NCBI GenBank assembly: GCA_020746105.1
Contig: CM036619.1
Location: forward strand, 16,468,238 to 16,532,237
Length of the DNA stretch: 64,000 nucleotides
Direction of reading: 5' to 3'
From: Trogon surrucura
Lineage: Eukaryota > Chordata > Aves > Trogoniformes > Trogonidae
Shown: positions 38,076 through 50,659 of the stretch, piece by piece
Layout of the letters: the number at the start of each line of letters is the position of its first letter
Position numbering within the stretch: the stretch's first letter is position 1
The notes under the pieces: model-generated
Databases searched by the model: none
Told to the model about the DNA's origin: nothing
What the model saw: the letters and a program-made list of their open reading frames with translations, nothing else
Program-made: the position numbers and the translations under genes

Positions 38076-41000
38076 CTTTCCTTGCTGTTCTCCCAGACTT
38101 TTCGTTTTAGCATGGAAAGCATCAAAGTAATAAAGAATTTTTTTTCATATCCTCACAAATGAAAAGTGCCACAGCCTTGGAGGCCTGCTAATTTATACAA
38201 GCTGAGGATCTGGTCTAGCACAGCCCAGTGTAGCTTAATTTGCAGACAATCAGTGTTTAGTACTTATTTTCCTTTGGCTAGGCTGTCTCTTGAAATATCT
38301 GCATGTTTGCTTGTCACTCTTCCAAAACTTCTGCTGTTTTGGTTTTTTCCTACCATACTTATTGAACGAAGACAAGGAAGTATCTAACAGATTAAAGTGA
38401 AGTCTAGTAACATGGTTCAGCGAACTAATACTTTAATCTGTGAGATACTAAGATCAAGTGGACTCAATTTTAAGTCCTGCCACTATTAATTTAACCATTA
38501 GTAACGCTGCAGGTACTGAAAGCCTGGAGTCTGCAGGTGTTTGCTGTTGGGGAAACAAGTAGCACCTTCGCCCTCCCCTACTGCAGCCTTTAATGCAAAA
38601 AGACATCTTCCTGATTTAAGGCATGTCTGTTAAAATGATCCTGACCCAGCAGATCGTGACGTTGATCTTTTCTAGGGTTTCAGGCAATGTAATTTAACAG
38701 CCAGTGTAAGAATGACTGATACAGCTCAGTATGATAATTTTATGTATAATTACAATATTGCAGTGGGATGCACTTGGGTTTACGGTGTTCACTAAATGTT
38801 CGCTTTAAGAGAGTCTCTTGGGTCACCTTTTAAATCAACTTCTGTCAGGGTTGCTTCAAAATTAATTGACTGATCAGTTTCACAGCATGCCAGATGGGCA
38901 AAAGGAAGACTCCTAAAAGGTTACAGATAGCCATATAGGAGGTTAAAAATGGCAACATAAACTTAAGAAATACTAGTGTGGCTATAGGGTGCTTCTTCTG
39001 TACATTCCTTTAAATTTGTGCTTGCTAGACCCTATTTTTAACTTCTTTAGGTACCTTTTTGTGTCGTCAGTGACAAAAATGTGTAGATATGTAAGCATGA
39101 GTACTTGCATGTATATATTTAAACATATTTAAACATCTAGTGCTTGAATCTGCTGCTTTTCGGTGCATCATGTCTATGTTAACACACACACACTTATGTG
39201 TCTTGCATGTATGTACAGCAAAATACCTGCATTGTCTACAGAATGGAAACATTAGCTTTCAATGGATTATTTTTTTTTCCTGAGTCTTTTCTGAGGTTTC
39301 CCAAAAATTATTTGGCTACTCACAATTCTTGTTCATGAGCAGATGCAATAATACTTACCAGTTTAATAATACACAGTATTATTTCCTTTGTGGAAAAGAC
39401 ATACTTTAAATACTTTGAAAAGAATTAAACAACAGGACTTGTAATTAAGTGTTGCTATTTTAAGTGGAATTGGTTTCAACCATCGTCAGTCTGTCCTTCT
39501 CCTCAGCCTTTAGGAGGCTGCTGCACATGATGAAAAGTTTAACTTGTCAAGTATAAATTTAGATGTAGAGTCCGGAATATCAAACTCCATGAGTGATAAT
39601 TATCAGCACCTGGAAATAATTTGTACCAGAGAGTTTAGAAATGAGTTTTCCCTTTCTACAGATAGGGAGTTTTTAACCTCCCAATCACTGGAATACTCCC
39701 CAGAGCTCACAGTGACATGGCTTGTGGTTCATTCTCACTAGTAAACATGGCACCAAGCAATTAGATTGTCATTAGAAGATGAACATTAGCTTTGTAAAGT
39801 AGGATTAAGAATAAGCTGAGAACAAATGATCAGCTAATGTATGCAGTTCATAAGTGACGCTGTGCACGCAGGCTCCAGCGCGGAGCCCATTGAAGGCGAT
39901 GGAATTGCCTTCCACCGGCTTTCAGTAGCCGCTGGCTCAGACTCAGATTCTGATTTTCCTTTAATTTTATACTTTCATTCTCCAGAACTGCAGAAACTTT
40001 ATAATTGGATAAAAGTCGCTCATCCTCCAAAGTGTAAAATAGTAGGCTGTTGTACTGGAAACTCTACAAAGACGAGGATTAATTTATTCTTCTGACCTGT
40101 AGGCAAGCTGCCCCTGAAACACGCTCTTCCAAGATCACTCTTCTGCTTTCGTCTCATCTGTGTGCAGATACCATCTAAACAATTTCTCCAGTGTCTATAA
40201 GGCTGCATCATTATTGCCTAGTTAAATACATTTTTTCCCTACTGTTTTAAGATTAGTTTAGGCGAGAGAACTGGAATGGAGTATACATCTACATTTTCTG
40301 GGTGAGGCCAGCAACACTGCAACACATGCAGGCAAGAAATACCATTCAAAGCCATTTGGTTTTAAAATTGCAGCAAGCAGCATCTGTATTACGGGAAAAT
40401 GGAGCAAAAATGTAATAAATGTTCACGTATACATAGTTCATGTAAGTTAAATATTTAGTAGATATTGAAGTAAATTTTAAATGATTTTTAAAAAGTCCAT
40501 AGTGTAAAAGAAGTAACACATTAATAGTATTTTAAATTATTTAATAAGACTATAACCTATTTATGAAAAGATTCTAATGTGGCCAACAAACAAGGTTCGA
40601 CAAGAAGATGGGAATTTTAGGCAAGATTTTTTTTATGGAAGTAAGCAGCAAAAGAAGCAAAGAATTGAAGGAGGAAAATACAGTCTATCTCTAGAAGAGT
40701 GCTTGTCAGTGCTTGGTTGAAGGTAAATGAATTAATCCAATATTTCATTCTCTGAGAATGATGAGTTACGTAGAATAACTAAATTATGGGCTTTTAATTG
40801 TTACTTTCTTTAGTCTATTATATGAACATTTAATGTAATTATGTTTATTAGATAGTATAGATTTAGCTTAATCTAGGAAGTATATAATGGAAATGTAATT
40901 ATAGACAAGAAAAATGGGTATTAAACTTATGTAATTTTCTTTTATTGTACTCAGTGTTTCTGCAATTAAACTCTACTGAAATTATTTGAGTTTAGAATTT

Positions 41001-41410
41001 CATCAGTTTTAATGGGTCTGACTTATTAAACATCTGCTGGATTAGGACCATCATATATAATTTTAGAAACAGAGCCATAAACATTAGAGGAACTACTCAT
41101 TTGAATACAGCTTTTCATATGCTAAAGTGTTTAGATGAACAGGCATTATAGAAAGCTCGTAAATTTGTATACCTGAATTTCTGAAGCGTTGAGTACTATG
41201 ATCATGTAGTGGTAGATATGCTCTGTATCTTACAGCTCTCATTAAATTGTTACTGGGAAGTAATTGGAAAAAGGTGGCATGTAGAAATGGCTTTTCTTCA
41301 CAAGATGCCTTTTTCTTTCATGTGACTCAGTCCGAATTAGTTTGAGATTGTATGACTTGGACAGTTTCTGAAATATTTCTGTTGTTGATTTGCCAAACAC
41401 ATCTCCCTCC

Positions 41411-41449
41411 TTTTTTTTTTTTCTTTCTTTCTTTCTTTCGCTTTTTTTT
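41411..41449 (+). repeat. Poly-T plus (CTTT)n pyrimidine tract
   Basis: T12, four CTTT units, a G and then CT8. The plus strand is almost pure pyrimidine for about 40 bases and is followed by a purine-rich stretch (GGGAGGAAGAAAAAAGGGGGG type), so it could adopt hairpin or triplex structure. Overlapping ORFs over this tract on both strands are low-complexity artefacts. Confidence 0.9.
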
Positions 41450-43802
41450 AGTAGAAAAAGGAGGGAGGAAGAAAAAAGGGGGGTGGTGGGAAGGCATGAA
41501 CGAGAGATTGAATTTGGGAGTGATCTTTCTCTTGTTACATGATGTGAAGCATGTGTGGGAAATGTTTTCATCTTCAGAAGTCATTTGCCCCATGCAGAGA
41601 ATGCTTGAAATGAAAATAACTTTCCAAATTAAAATAGAATGTGTAGTTTTTTATTTACAGACACACAGAGACATAGTCACTCTTATATGCACAGAGAAGT
41701 ACTTACTAAAGAATGCATTTCATTTGATCCTCTATTCTTGACAAATATCACATTTATGATACTATTTGATAAACTTTGAAGCCAAATTATTTTATTTCAT
41801 CAAAAACATTTGTGCTTTTCTTCCACTTTATGAATTCATACTTATTCTCTATATGAGAACTGTGTATTTCATGAATATTCAAGTCCAATCTCACCTCCTC
41901 TGCTTCCAATATCATGTTAAAATGTAACAAGGAGCTGACTGGGCGACCCTCCTTCTCCATGGCGTCACAAATACTGTCTTTTTCAATCAATGTTAATATT
42001 TCCTTCTTGAATTTTCCTTTTACTCTCATTTTAACTAGCATTTCTTATATCTAGTTGAGTATTTGTTTCTGTTGTTGTTATTTGTAAAACTCGAGAACCA
42101 AATAGTTTCAACCAAAGCTTTTAGCATCCGGTCAATGACACTGGGAGCTTGGATTCCTTGCGCCCCACTTCTCCAGGCTCGGGTAGATACTTCCTCACAG
42201 AATCATTGAGATACGTCATGGGACCAGTAGTCCCGCTATTTTTGGAAGCCACTTAATGCCTGTTGTAGTCCACTGACAAATGGCCTTCTTGGCTATTTTC
42301 AGCCAGCTCTGCTTCTTCCATTAATCTTGCTGTAATGTCACACCTCGACTTCTGCAATTGTTCTTTGGCTTTCCACGCTGTGGAGACGTTTGTTTGTATG
42401 ACAGTCTGGCTGCTGACATTCATTCTGTGCCATTTCCACAACTTTAAATCCACAGGCTTCCTATCTCTCTCTGTCCAGGCTCTCCTTGACTTTGTAAGGG
42501 GGAAAAAAAAGTTACTTTGATAAATACTGAGTGTAAAAGATAGTGTTCAGTGAAACAGAATGTTCCTAGATTTACTTAAAAATGCAAGTAGCTGATATTA
42601 TGTAGAGGATTCTCTCTGTTTTGTAGTTCTGTATTTAAGGTTTTTCTGACAAGCTGTAGATTTTCTCTTACAGCATAATTTAATATGTAAGAAGTAAATA
42701 CAATGGTATATCGTTATTATCTTGTAACCCTATCAAATCTGGCTGAAGGTTCAGGTTTTCTGTGCAGAGCAAGGAGATAACTTCAAAAGCGCAAATAGTT
42801 TGTAGTTTGGAGAAGCAGTCAACTGAGAGAACTTAAAGATCAAAGCCGGAATATCTGATTTTAATGATGCAGAACATATGCTTCACCAAAAACCTTTTGG
42901 ATTAAAAAAGTTAATGTAATCAAAGAGAACTGAAGTCTTTGTTTGGATCTGAGAACTGTGTGTTGAAGCACTCGGCACAGTATCTTATACTGTGGTGTTA
43001 CTGTAGTTGTGTATAATAAGTGAGTTAAAGCAAAGTTTAGAGACTAGTGAACCTGGTGCTCAGAAACTTTTGTTTTGAAGATCTAAAATATTTTTGTTGA
43101 AGAGCCCTTAAGAATCTTGAATAGGGCTGTTTTGATGAAGAGACGGCAGATGCGGATAGACATAAAAAGCAAGATTGTTCTCTGGGAACTTGATTAGCCT
43201 TATTCAATAACTGAGAATCCAGGAAGTTCCTCTGGGGAGTTTTTGATTTACAGTGAATGCAAAAAGGACCAGATAAAGGAACACAGACATATCTGCAAGA
43301 GGAAGAAAATGCCCAAGGGTCAAAAAGTTTCCTTTCATTGCAGTTTGATAAAGGGAGATAATGTAGTCCCCATGCCTGGACAGAACGGCATTGATAAGAT
43401 CGAATTCATGGATGAAAAGAAGATATTAACTGAATTGTGAGTTTAAAGAGAAAAAAAAATTACTGGACAAGGAAGATAGCTGAGAACTCTGCTTTGCAAT
43501 AGCTTCTTAGGGTCTCTTCCAAAGTCCCTTAAAATCAATGACAGCTTTTCCACTGATTGCAGTGAGTATGGATGAAGCCCAGTAGGAAAATACAAAATAA
43601 GGAGCGTGTCAACAATAATACAGTGGTTTGGATTTATGTGTATCTAACTATACCTATTTTTCTGTATATCTAAATTATTCTATGCCTTTCTTCAACATTA
43701 TTTGGATTGCCACTTTTAAACATACTCTTGAATCACCAAGTTGGTCACGTTTGTCACTTGCTGGAAACAACCAACTTTTACCAATATAAAAGTTTACATT
43801 TT
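41450..43802. other. Non-coding DNA with an open minus-strand block
   Basis: No repeat is recognised between the CTTT tract and the LTR. The minus-strand protein-like block at 41787-42500 is listed separately. A 65-codon plus-strand ORF at 43243-43440 is not recognised and is probably chance. Confidence 0.55.
41787..42500 (-). pseudogene. Possible decayed coding sequence (unrecognised)
   Basis: On the minus strand, a frame open from about 42500 reads with a coiled-coil-like, charged composition, including TAWKAKEQLQKSRCDITARL and MEEAELAENSQ, to a TAA at 42253-42255. The same frame then reads SVRKYLPEPGEVGRKESKLP before the next stop. A different frame (41787-42041, 84 codons) continues with EKEGRPVSSLLHFNMILEAE. 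A pyrimidine tract ending in ACAAAG near 42489-42500 resembles an acceptor. Stops and a frame change would make this a pseudogene or a set of separate exons. No family is recognised, and chance is quite possible. Confidence 0.18.
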
Positions 43803-43937
43803 TGTCGCAGGTTAGGGCTGGGCTGGCCACTAACGCAGACAGACGCTCTCTAACCCCCTCTTCCCCCCGCTAAACGGGAAGAGAAAAGGGAATGGAGGTA
43901 GAGAGACTTATAGGTTAGGAAGAAAAACTAGAACAGC

Positions 43938-43943
43938 TTTAAT
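43938..43943 (-). terminator. Poly-A signal (ATTAAA) in the LTR
   Basis: ATTAAA on the minus strand, about 330 bases downstream of the TATA box, followed by GCTGTTCTAG. It is the likely R/U5 polyadenylation signal of the solo LTR. Confidence 0.45.
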
Positions 43944-44274
43944 GAAAATAATGGAAATAATGGTGAGAAGATAAAAGTAAAGAACTATATACAACTATAG
44001 ATAGTAGCCCGATATCAAACCCAACTCCCTCCTCCGATAGTGATCATCACTGGTGCTGCAGAGCAGGAGGCACTGGGGCTGGGGAAGCCCCAGGCTCAGC
44101 GGCGGCGGGAGCTGGATACAAGGAGCTGGATTCGGGAACTCAGGATCCGGATCAAAATCAGGAGGTCAGATGGAGTCCTCTCTGGACACCGGCCATTGCA
44201 GAAAAGGGGTGAAAGAGGCCAAAAAAGGGACGAAAAAGGCAGTGAAAAGGGGACGAAACTCTTGTGATCACTCA

Positions 44275-44281
44275 GTTTATA
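44275..44281 (-). promoter_or_regulatory. TATA box within the solo LTR
   Basis: TATAAAC on the minus strand, preceded by a CTAG and followed by CTGAGTGATCAC. Its place in the middle of the LTR fits the U3 promoter. Any transcript would run leftward through the poly-A signal at about 43940. Confidence 0.5.
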
Positions 44282-47200
44282 CTAGATATGATGTATATGG
44301 AATGGAATACTCTCGTTGGTCACCTGTCCTGTCTATTACCCCCCAGAGGTGCAACCTTTTACTTCCTTGTGACCCCTCTTACTACCCAGCACCCCCAGCG
44401 TGACACACAAGAGCCAGCAGTGGCCTTGGGTACTGCAGGAATAAATACAAGCAAGAGCCTTTCTGCATCCCAGTCCCAGGCAGTGACTGTAAACATCAGG
44501 TGTTGTCACTGCCAGTAGCACACACTGTCTGCAAAAACATGCTGCTGACTTCAGAAAGTGCAGCCTTTTAGGAGACACTCAACTGGAAAGTAAAAATCAC
44601 TAAACAGGACTGGGTTTTTAGCTAAACCCAGGACAGGTTTGTTTTTTTTTTTTTTTGCCATGACTGGCATCTGTTTTTTTCTGGTAGCTCTCATTTCTTA
44701 TTTCTTGTGACATTGCTGGTTTTTTTTTCCCTTTTTTTTTTTTTTTTTTCTGTCTACGTATTTCACTCTGACATGTTTTTTTGGAAAGCCTTAGGGGAAG
44801 AAAAGACTGCTCCTGCTGTTTATCCCCCTTTCCTAAAGCTAACAAAGGTAGCTCTCTAGGATGATTTTTTTTCCCCCCTACCCTGTTGTTAAATTTTGAT
44901 GAAGACCAGTTCCAGAGTGGTGTAAATGACTGGGGCTCAGTTTACCTTGACAAAACTAGGTAGAGGTATGGGATCCAGGTCTGACTTTTGTGAATGGAAG
45001 CTGTGCTTGTTATGCTGCTGCTGCTTTCTTTTATGAGATACTAAACTCATTCCATACCTAGAGAAACTGATCCAGGCGTGTCAGATAGAAAGCTAGTCAA
45101 AGTTACTAGAAGTATTCAGCACATTTTTCCTGAAGTGTTTTATGCCTGCAAGTTAACTTCTGGATAGAGTGCAGGAGAAGTGTTTTCACCTCTGTGGTGT
45201 GAGTTTCAAGGTTAAGGGTTAGCAAAACCACAACAAGCCCCTTTTTATATCCACCGGATAATTCTGCATCTGATCTTTTTGAGCTGTCCTTGCCTTGGAC
45301 TAACCTGGTTTGTGAACAAGCTGAAGCCATACAAAAAGATCCCTTTGATCTTTAATAGCTGAGCATCTCTGCGTGTGTGACTGTGCTTGTGATGAAATAG
45401 AAGTGATTCTTTGATTCAAGCACCAGACACGTTTCAGAGGCAGGCCCAGTTTGCAAGGATACCCTTGGTGTTACTCCTTTCCATCTGCTCTTTGTTGCTT
45501 GTGTCACTGCGACTGAGTGAGATTAACAGGCAGCTGAAAGCAGAGTACCCACCCCACTATAGGTGCCACCTTCTTTTACCAGCCCTTCTCCAAGACCGTA
45601 GTTGATAAGTAGCTGGGAAAGCAGTATATTATAGTCTATGGAGTGCCATTGGTTTTGGAATATATACTCTCTCTATATATAACTCTTGGCAGCCCCTGTT
45701 TGAGAGCAGAACTGTGCTGTGAGGGTATGGTGAAGTCTGTTCTAATCCTGGAAGAATTTTTAATCTTCAGATTAGTGGGACTTTTATCATAACAGGCAGG
45801 TCAGGGCTTCTGAAGGTACTCGTGTTAAGCGAGATTGTTTTGTCTTGCATTTTGGACCCTTGAAAAAATTCCAGCTGCAAGCATTACATCAATCAATACT
45901 TAAAGATATTTGCTAACCATCATAGTGACAGGCTTCCACTGACTGCTCAGTCATGCTGCCATAGAAAATTTTTGTCACACAGGGGAGCTAAAGTCATCAG
46001 GTTGTGTACCTTTGCCTCTTAAGGCCTCCTAGAGTCACAGGGAAGTCACTTCTGGAGCCCCAGTGACGTTTACCCCATCTTTGTAGCTACTTTTTGGTGA
46101 TGTGAAAAATAGCTCGATTGCAGGAGGCTGGATGCTTGGATTGCTATGAGTTTTTTAGCTTCCATCTCCCTTGAGGTTAGAAGTCAGGGTCTCTCTTTTC
46201 AAGATGCCCAACAGCTGTTTCTTCAGTTGCTTACTAATTGCTGGCCAGTCAGTATATCTAATGCATGTTTCTTAATTGAAAGCAAATGTCAAGTGTTTGA
46301 CAGATAATACAGAATTTAAAGGGTAAATTTTCAATGGCACAAAGAAGAGGTGCATGTCTGTGCTGCCATGTAACACATTTTCTAAATTGTGAGTTTATTC
46401 AACAAAGGTTATTGCATCTCAGGTGTCCCTGTGCATAACTAGCCGTGCACCCAGGAGTCATGTTGCCCTTGTCCGCTTTGGCCTGGGGTTTCTGTGCCGG
46501 GTCAGTACGCTGAGCCGTGGGCAGGCTCACTCTTCCTCAGTAAAGACTGTCATGCTGCAGCCACCTTTCTCTGGCCTTAATTCTCCAACCTGCAAATTTA
46601 AAGCTTACACAGATATGTCAGCATGGGCTATACTGACACTCCTCATGCTTTGGATTGTAGCATGGACCTAAAATATACTTCTGAGTTTGTATCTGATTGC
46701 TTTAATCCAGTGGAGCCTACTGAATATCCCTTTAGTTAGCCACCTATCTATATTGAAAATGTGATTTAGCTGCAGTGGAAGAAAAATATTAACATATACC
46801 TTGATAAAAAGTAAAGAGAACATCATAAATGTTAATGAAATTTAACATCAAATTTGTGAGACTCCTGTTGCTTAAAGGGACGTTGGGCAGCATGTCAGAT
46901 AAGGTAGTGAACACAAAATATGATTGTCAGTAGGAATCAGTGCATTGTTTCACTGTTGAGAGAGTATTTTTCCAGTTCATTAGTTACTTTGTTTAATTTA
47001 AAAAAATATGTAGAGGTAGGGCTAAATTTACTGCAATTGCCAATGAAACCACACAAGGAGTCCCATAAGAATGTGAAAGGAGTGCGGTTCCTTACAATAG
47101 TGAAATAGCAAAAGCTCAATTAATCAGTGGTTCTTTGCAGATTTTAGACCAGAACTGGCACGCTACCAAACTGCCCTCAGAAGAGGTCTAAAACAGCTCA

Positions 47201-47978
47201 GGAAATGATTTAATGGGCACCTGGTCACAGATGTGTTCCTACCAGACATACCGTCTGCAATGGTACATCCCAAAATGGCCCTGCAGGGTCTGAAATGCAA
47301 GGAACGTACACAAAAGTTCTTCTTTTTAGATTTGGAGAGACAATAATAAGAGAAACAACAAAAAAACCCAGAGCCAGAAAAATAACAGGTACATAGTCTT
47401 CCTAATCTCTAACTTTTCTGTTAATCGTGCTGGCAAATACCTATGCTGTTTGCTGGCGTTTTGGTCAGTGTTTCATCATTTCTCCGATCTTTTTTGTCAA
47501 ATCAGGCTGTTTATCTTTGTTTATCTCAATGTCCACTTAATTCTCACAGGGACTTCAGATGCTGCAGAAGAGCAGGAAATGAAGCTCTTTCTGTTAGCTG
47601 GGGGTCGTAAATGTTGAGCTAAAGCCCTCAGAAACCGTGGTGGTGTTTGATCCCTGTGATATAAAATTGCTAACAAGTCATCTGATTTTGCTCTGCCGTT
47701 TTTGGAGCACTCATGGTTCTGCTGAACAATGATTTCATTCTCGGCTTCGTGCTGTTTAACGTAAAGTTGCACGCTAATAAATTTAGCACCAAGTTACTGG
47801 CTTTGCCCAGATCCTGGAAATCTGCCTGGACTGACCAGTTAGGAATGTTACTGGTATTGTTTTTTCTGGCCAGGTTTCAATTGGAAGAGGGGTATGATAA
47901 AGTAGCTCTAATTTTCTTTTATAATTTCTTTCTGCCATAATTAGATCTGATTGTTCTGATTTTTGCACATAACTTTAG

Positions 47979-48021
47979 GAGCATATGTAAGGTCATTGGC
48001 ATTTCAGAAGCTCTAGCTAAG
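47979..48021 (+). other. Micro-exon-like segment (weak)
   Basis: TAACTTTAG (AG at 47977-47978) and AAG followed by GTGAGT (donor at 48022) bound 43 nt. One frame is open and reads SICKVIGISEALAK. The polypyrimidine tract is poor (TCTGATTTTTGCACATAAC). No family is recognised; probably chance. Confidence 0.1.
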
Positions 48022-50659
48022 GTGAGTTTTAAAGAAAATGTTTAGAAACCTGAATGTTGTGTAATTGTGTAAGTTACTAATGTTTCCATTTGGCTCACTA
48101 TGAAGTTTCCGCTGCGATGAGTCCTCAGTGAGGTCACTTTTTTAACTTCTGGTAGGAACTTTTAGGTAAAAAACTGGAGAAAATCCTTCAATGTGAGAAA
48201 TATTTTTACATAATAGACTGAAAGAAGTGTTTCTCATACTTCTTAAATGTCTTTGCTTAGAAACTGAAATAATCTTTATTTAAATATACTAGAATTGCCA
48301 TAATTCTGCCTTTACTAGTTATTTTTTAAATATTTAAACAACAATTAATTTGCAGGTCTGTTTGTGACTTCTCTACTGTTTATTTATGACATTTCAGCAC
48401 GTTTTGGGTGTGATATGCACTACTTGACTTTCTTATCAACATGTTTTGCCCTTGGCTAACCTGTCTTTGCCATGACAGTAATAGATGCATGGGAATCCCG
48501 CTTTTTCCCACCTCCACATCAATGATGTGTCTTACAAAAAAACCTGCAGTGAGGAGCTGCCTTGCATGATCATTTTCATTTAAAAAGTGGGCATCCAACA
48601 GTATAGATGGCAAAAATTTAGAGGACCTTTAAGGTTGGTGTACACAACTGCAGTTCAGTTTTTTGTGACACTTGTGAAACACTTTAGGATGGAATTAATC
48701 TTGCTTGATACTAGCGTTCTGATATTAGTAGCAGAATTCTAATTTCAGTGAGTTAAATACGTCCACTTGATGATAAATAGATAAAGGTAGGCGTGTCTAG
48801 AGGATGATGCCACTCTGGGGTACATGATGTATCCCATTCTCTCCACTGACTACAGAGGAAAGCACAGCTTGCAGCATATGTCAGACAACTGTGATCTACA
48901 GAAGATGGAGATGTAAAAAAACCACAATACATGCAAATTAAAAAGCAGGAGCATGCAATGTATTATCATAGATATTTGTGATTTATCCTGTATTTATGCA
49001 TTCTCTTTCCACTCATCCATTTCCCTGAGACTTAGGCTAACATATATATACATCAGCTGTTCTCTAGGGCTTAGGGAGAAGGGTTTCTATGCATTGTTTT
49101 GTCTCGAAATTACAAGAGACTGATGCACAAAGAAATTTTTCCTTTGCGTTTCCATGACTTCGGTTTAGAGCATGAAATAGAAAGTTTTTTGTCGGTTGTG
49201 GCAAGATATAGAATTCATAGAACTGACTATTGCATCATTCAGATGGAAAAAACTCATTTTAGTTTAGCAGTATCTAGCATTTCCTCTAAATCTGCACAAT
49301 ACTTCACATAAAACCCGTGGTAAGCTGGCTGCATGGAAAAGCTCACATAACTATTTTTTTGTGAAAGGCAGGTTGAGAAGTGTGAGAAAGAGAGGAAAGG
49401 GATATTATAATTTCTTTCTCGCTCTGAACCCTTTACAAATGGTTTCCTGGTAACACAAGCCCTTGGTGTGGCAGATGGATTTTATGAGAATTAATTGCAA
49501 TAATATTCTATAAAACTGTCCCAAATGTTTTCAGAACCCATTTCCTCCTCTTTATTTTTCTGATGTCTAGTACAAGGGCATGTCATAAATAAATGTAGCA
49601 GGAATATTTCTGCATTTAAGTAACGGAACTGATTTTACTTTTCACTTTCACAGAGGAATAAGTAAAAGTATTTAAAAGTGGACTTGACTGCAAATACCAT
49701 CAAGAGATTACTGTAAAGGAAAATGCTGCATTACCACAGTAGGATGGGCTGCATGACCAGACGGCACTTTCTGGTCTGCCATCTGTGATTCCTTGGGACA
49801 CTGAGAAATGACACTGGGGATAGGGTGGAAGAAATCACTCAACACATTTTGATATGATCACATTAAGACAACGAATACGGAGTTCCTTTGCTGTTTCCCA
49901 GCTGCTGCTGGGAGCTGAACGTTTCCCTGAATCATCTCTAACACTGACTCATGGGAGGAGAAGTAAACAAAGCACAGTCCATTCTGATGGTCCATGTTTA
50001 TGTTCTATCTTGGTAGGGAATATCTCAGCCAGAAGCCTCAGTAACCTACAAAAACTGAGCACATGTGATATCCACTTCAGAATAAAGAAAAAAACTGTGA
50101 CTGAGGCTTTTTCTAACCTGTGAGTTTTGTTTTTGCAAACATGCTTCCTTTTGATTGGGTTTGACTTTCTGGAAAGGTGAGACTTTAGAGCTCCTGGTAG
50201 CTTCAGGTGGAGTTGAGGACATTTATCCTCTTTAAAGAACTGTCCTTGAAGCTGCAGGTGTTGTGACTGAGTAGAAGAATCCAAAAGCAAACCGAACTTT
50301 TAAAACATAGTCATCCTTATATAGGCAGATAGCAGGTCCATGGCATGACTAGCAACTAAAAGAAATTGTTTTACCCCTTTCTCTTTGTAGCTGTGTATCT
50401 TATTGTCTTCCTTTTGAGGCATATGAAATCATTTGTCTGTGTAGCAACTCCTGCTTCTGAAATAATAAACTGACACAAACAAATAGAGCTCTTCGTTTTC
50501 AAAAATGTTCAGTGCTAGCTTATTTAATATGTTATTAATAGAACCAGTGAGTTATCCTATCCCTCTGGTAGATAGTCAGTGCAGTCACTTGGCACTTGCT
50601 ATGATAATAGTCTTGGAAAGTCCAAGAGATACCAAGGGATGCGCGCTTGAAAGTAGGTT

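Larger units (their letters stand above)
33393..41410. other. Unique non-coding DNA with two MIR-like remnants
   Basis: Apart from the MIR-like pieces at 34188-34376 and about 37991-38075, no gene or repeat is recognised. Contains T8(GT)6 at 37598-37617, short ACAC stretches near 39183-39193 and A/T-rich stretches throughout, especially 40380-41100. A short exon-like segment at 34751-34809 is listed separately. Confidence 0.6.
43803..44635 (-). mobile_element. Solo LTR of an avian endogenous retrovirus (ERVL-like)
   Basis: Read on the minus strand, an 833-bp unit begins TGTCCTGGGTTTAGC and ends CCCTAACCTGCGACA, so it has the TG...CA ends of an LTR. It has a TATAAAC box (plus-strand GTTTATA, 44275-44281) and an ATTAAA poly-A signal (plus-strand TTTAAT, 43938-43943), in U3 then R/U5 order. 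A hairpin-prone TGGGTTT...AAACCCA lies at the U3 edge (44611-44630). The block is clearly G/C-richer than its surroundings. No internal retroviral genes, primer-binding site or polypurine tract adjoin it, so it is a solo LTR left by recombination. The 5-6 bases on each side (ATTTT left, GGTTT right) do not form a clear target-site duplication. ORFs inside it are incidental. Confidence 0.82.

Noticed and set aside
41327-41741. Overlapping ORFs of 88-129 codons on both strands
   Set aside because: They cross the poly-T/CTTT and purine-rich tracts; low-complexity artefacts.
42195-42210. CACAGAATCATTGAG, resembling the reverse of a CR1 3' end
   Set aside because: Only about 15 bases match and no other CR1 blocks follow, so chance is likely.
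44040-44518. Plus-strand ORFs of 75-116 codons
   Set aside because: They lie inside the solo LTR, opposite to its transcriptional sense, and come from its G/C-rich sequence.
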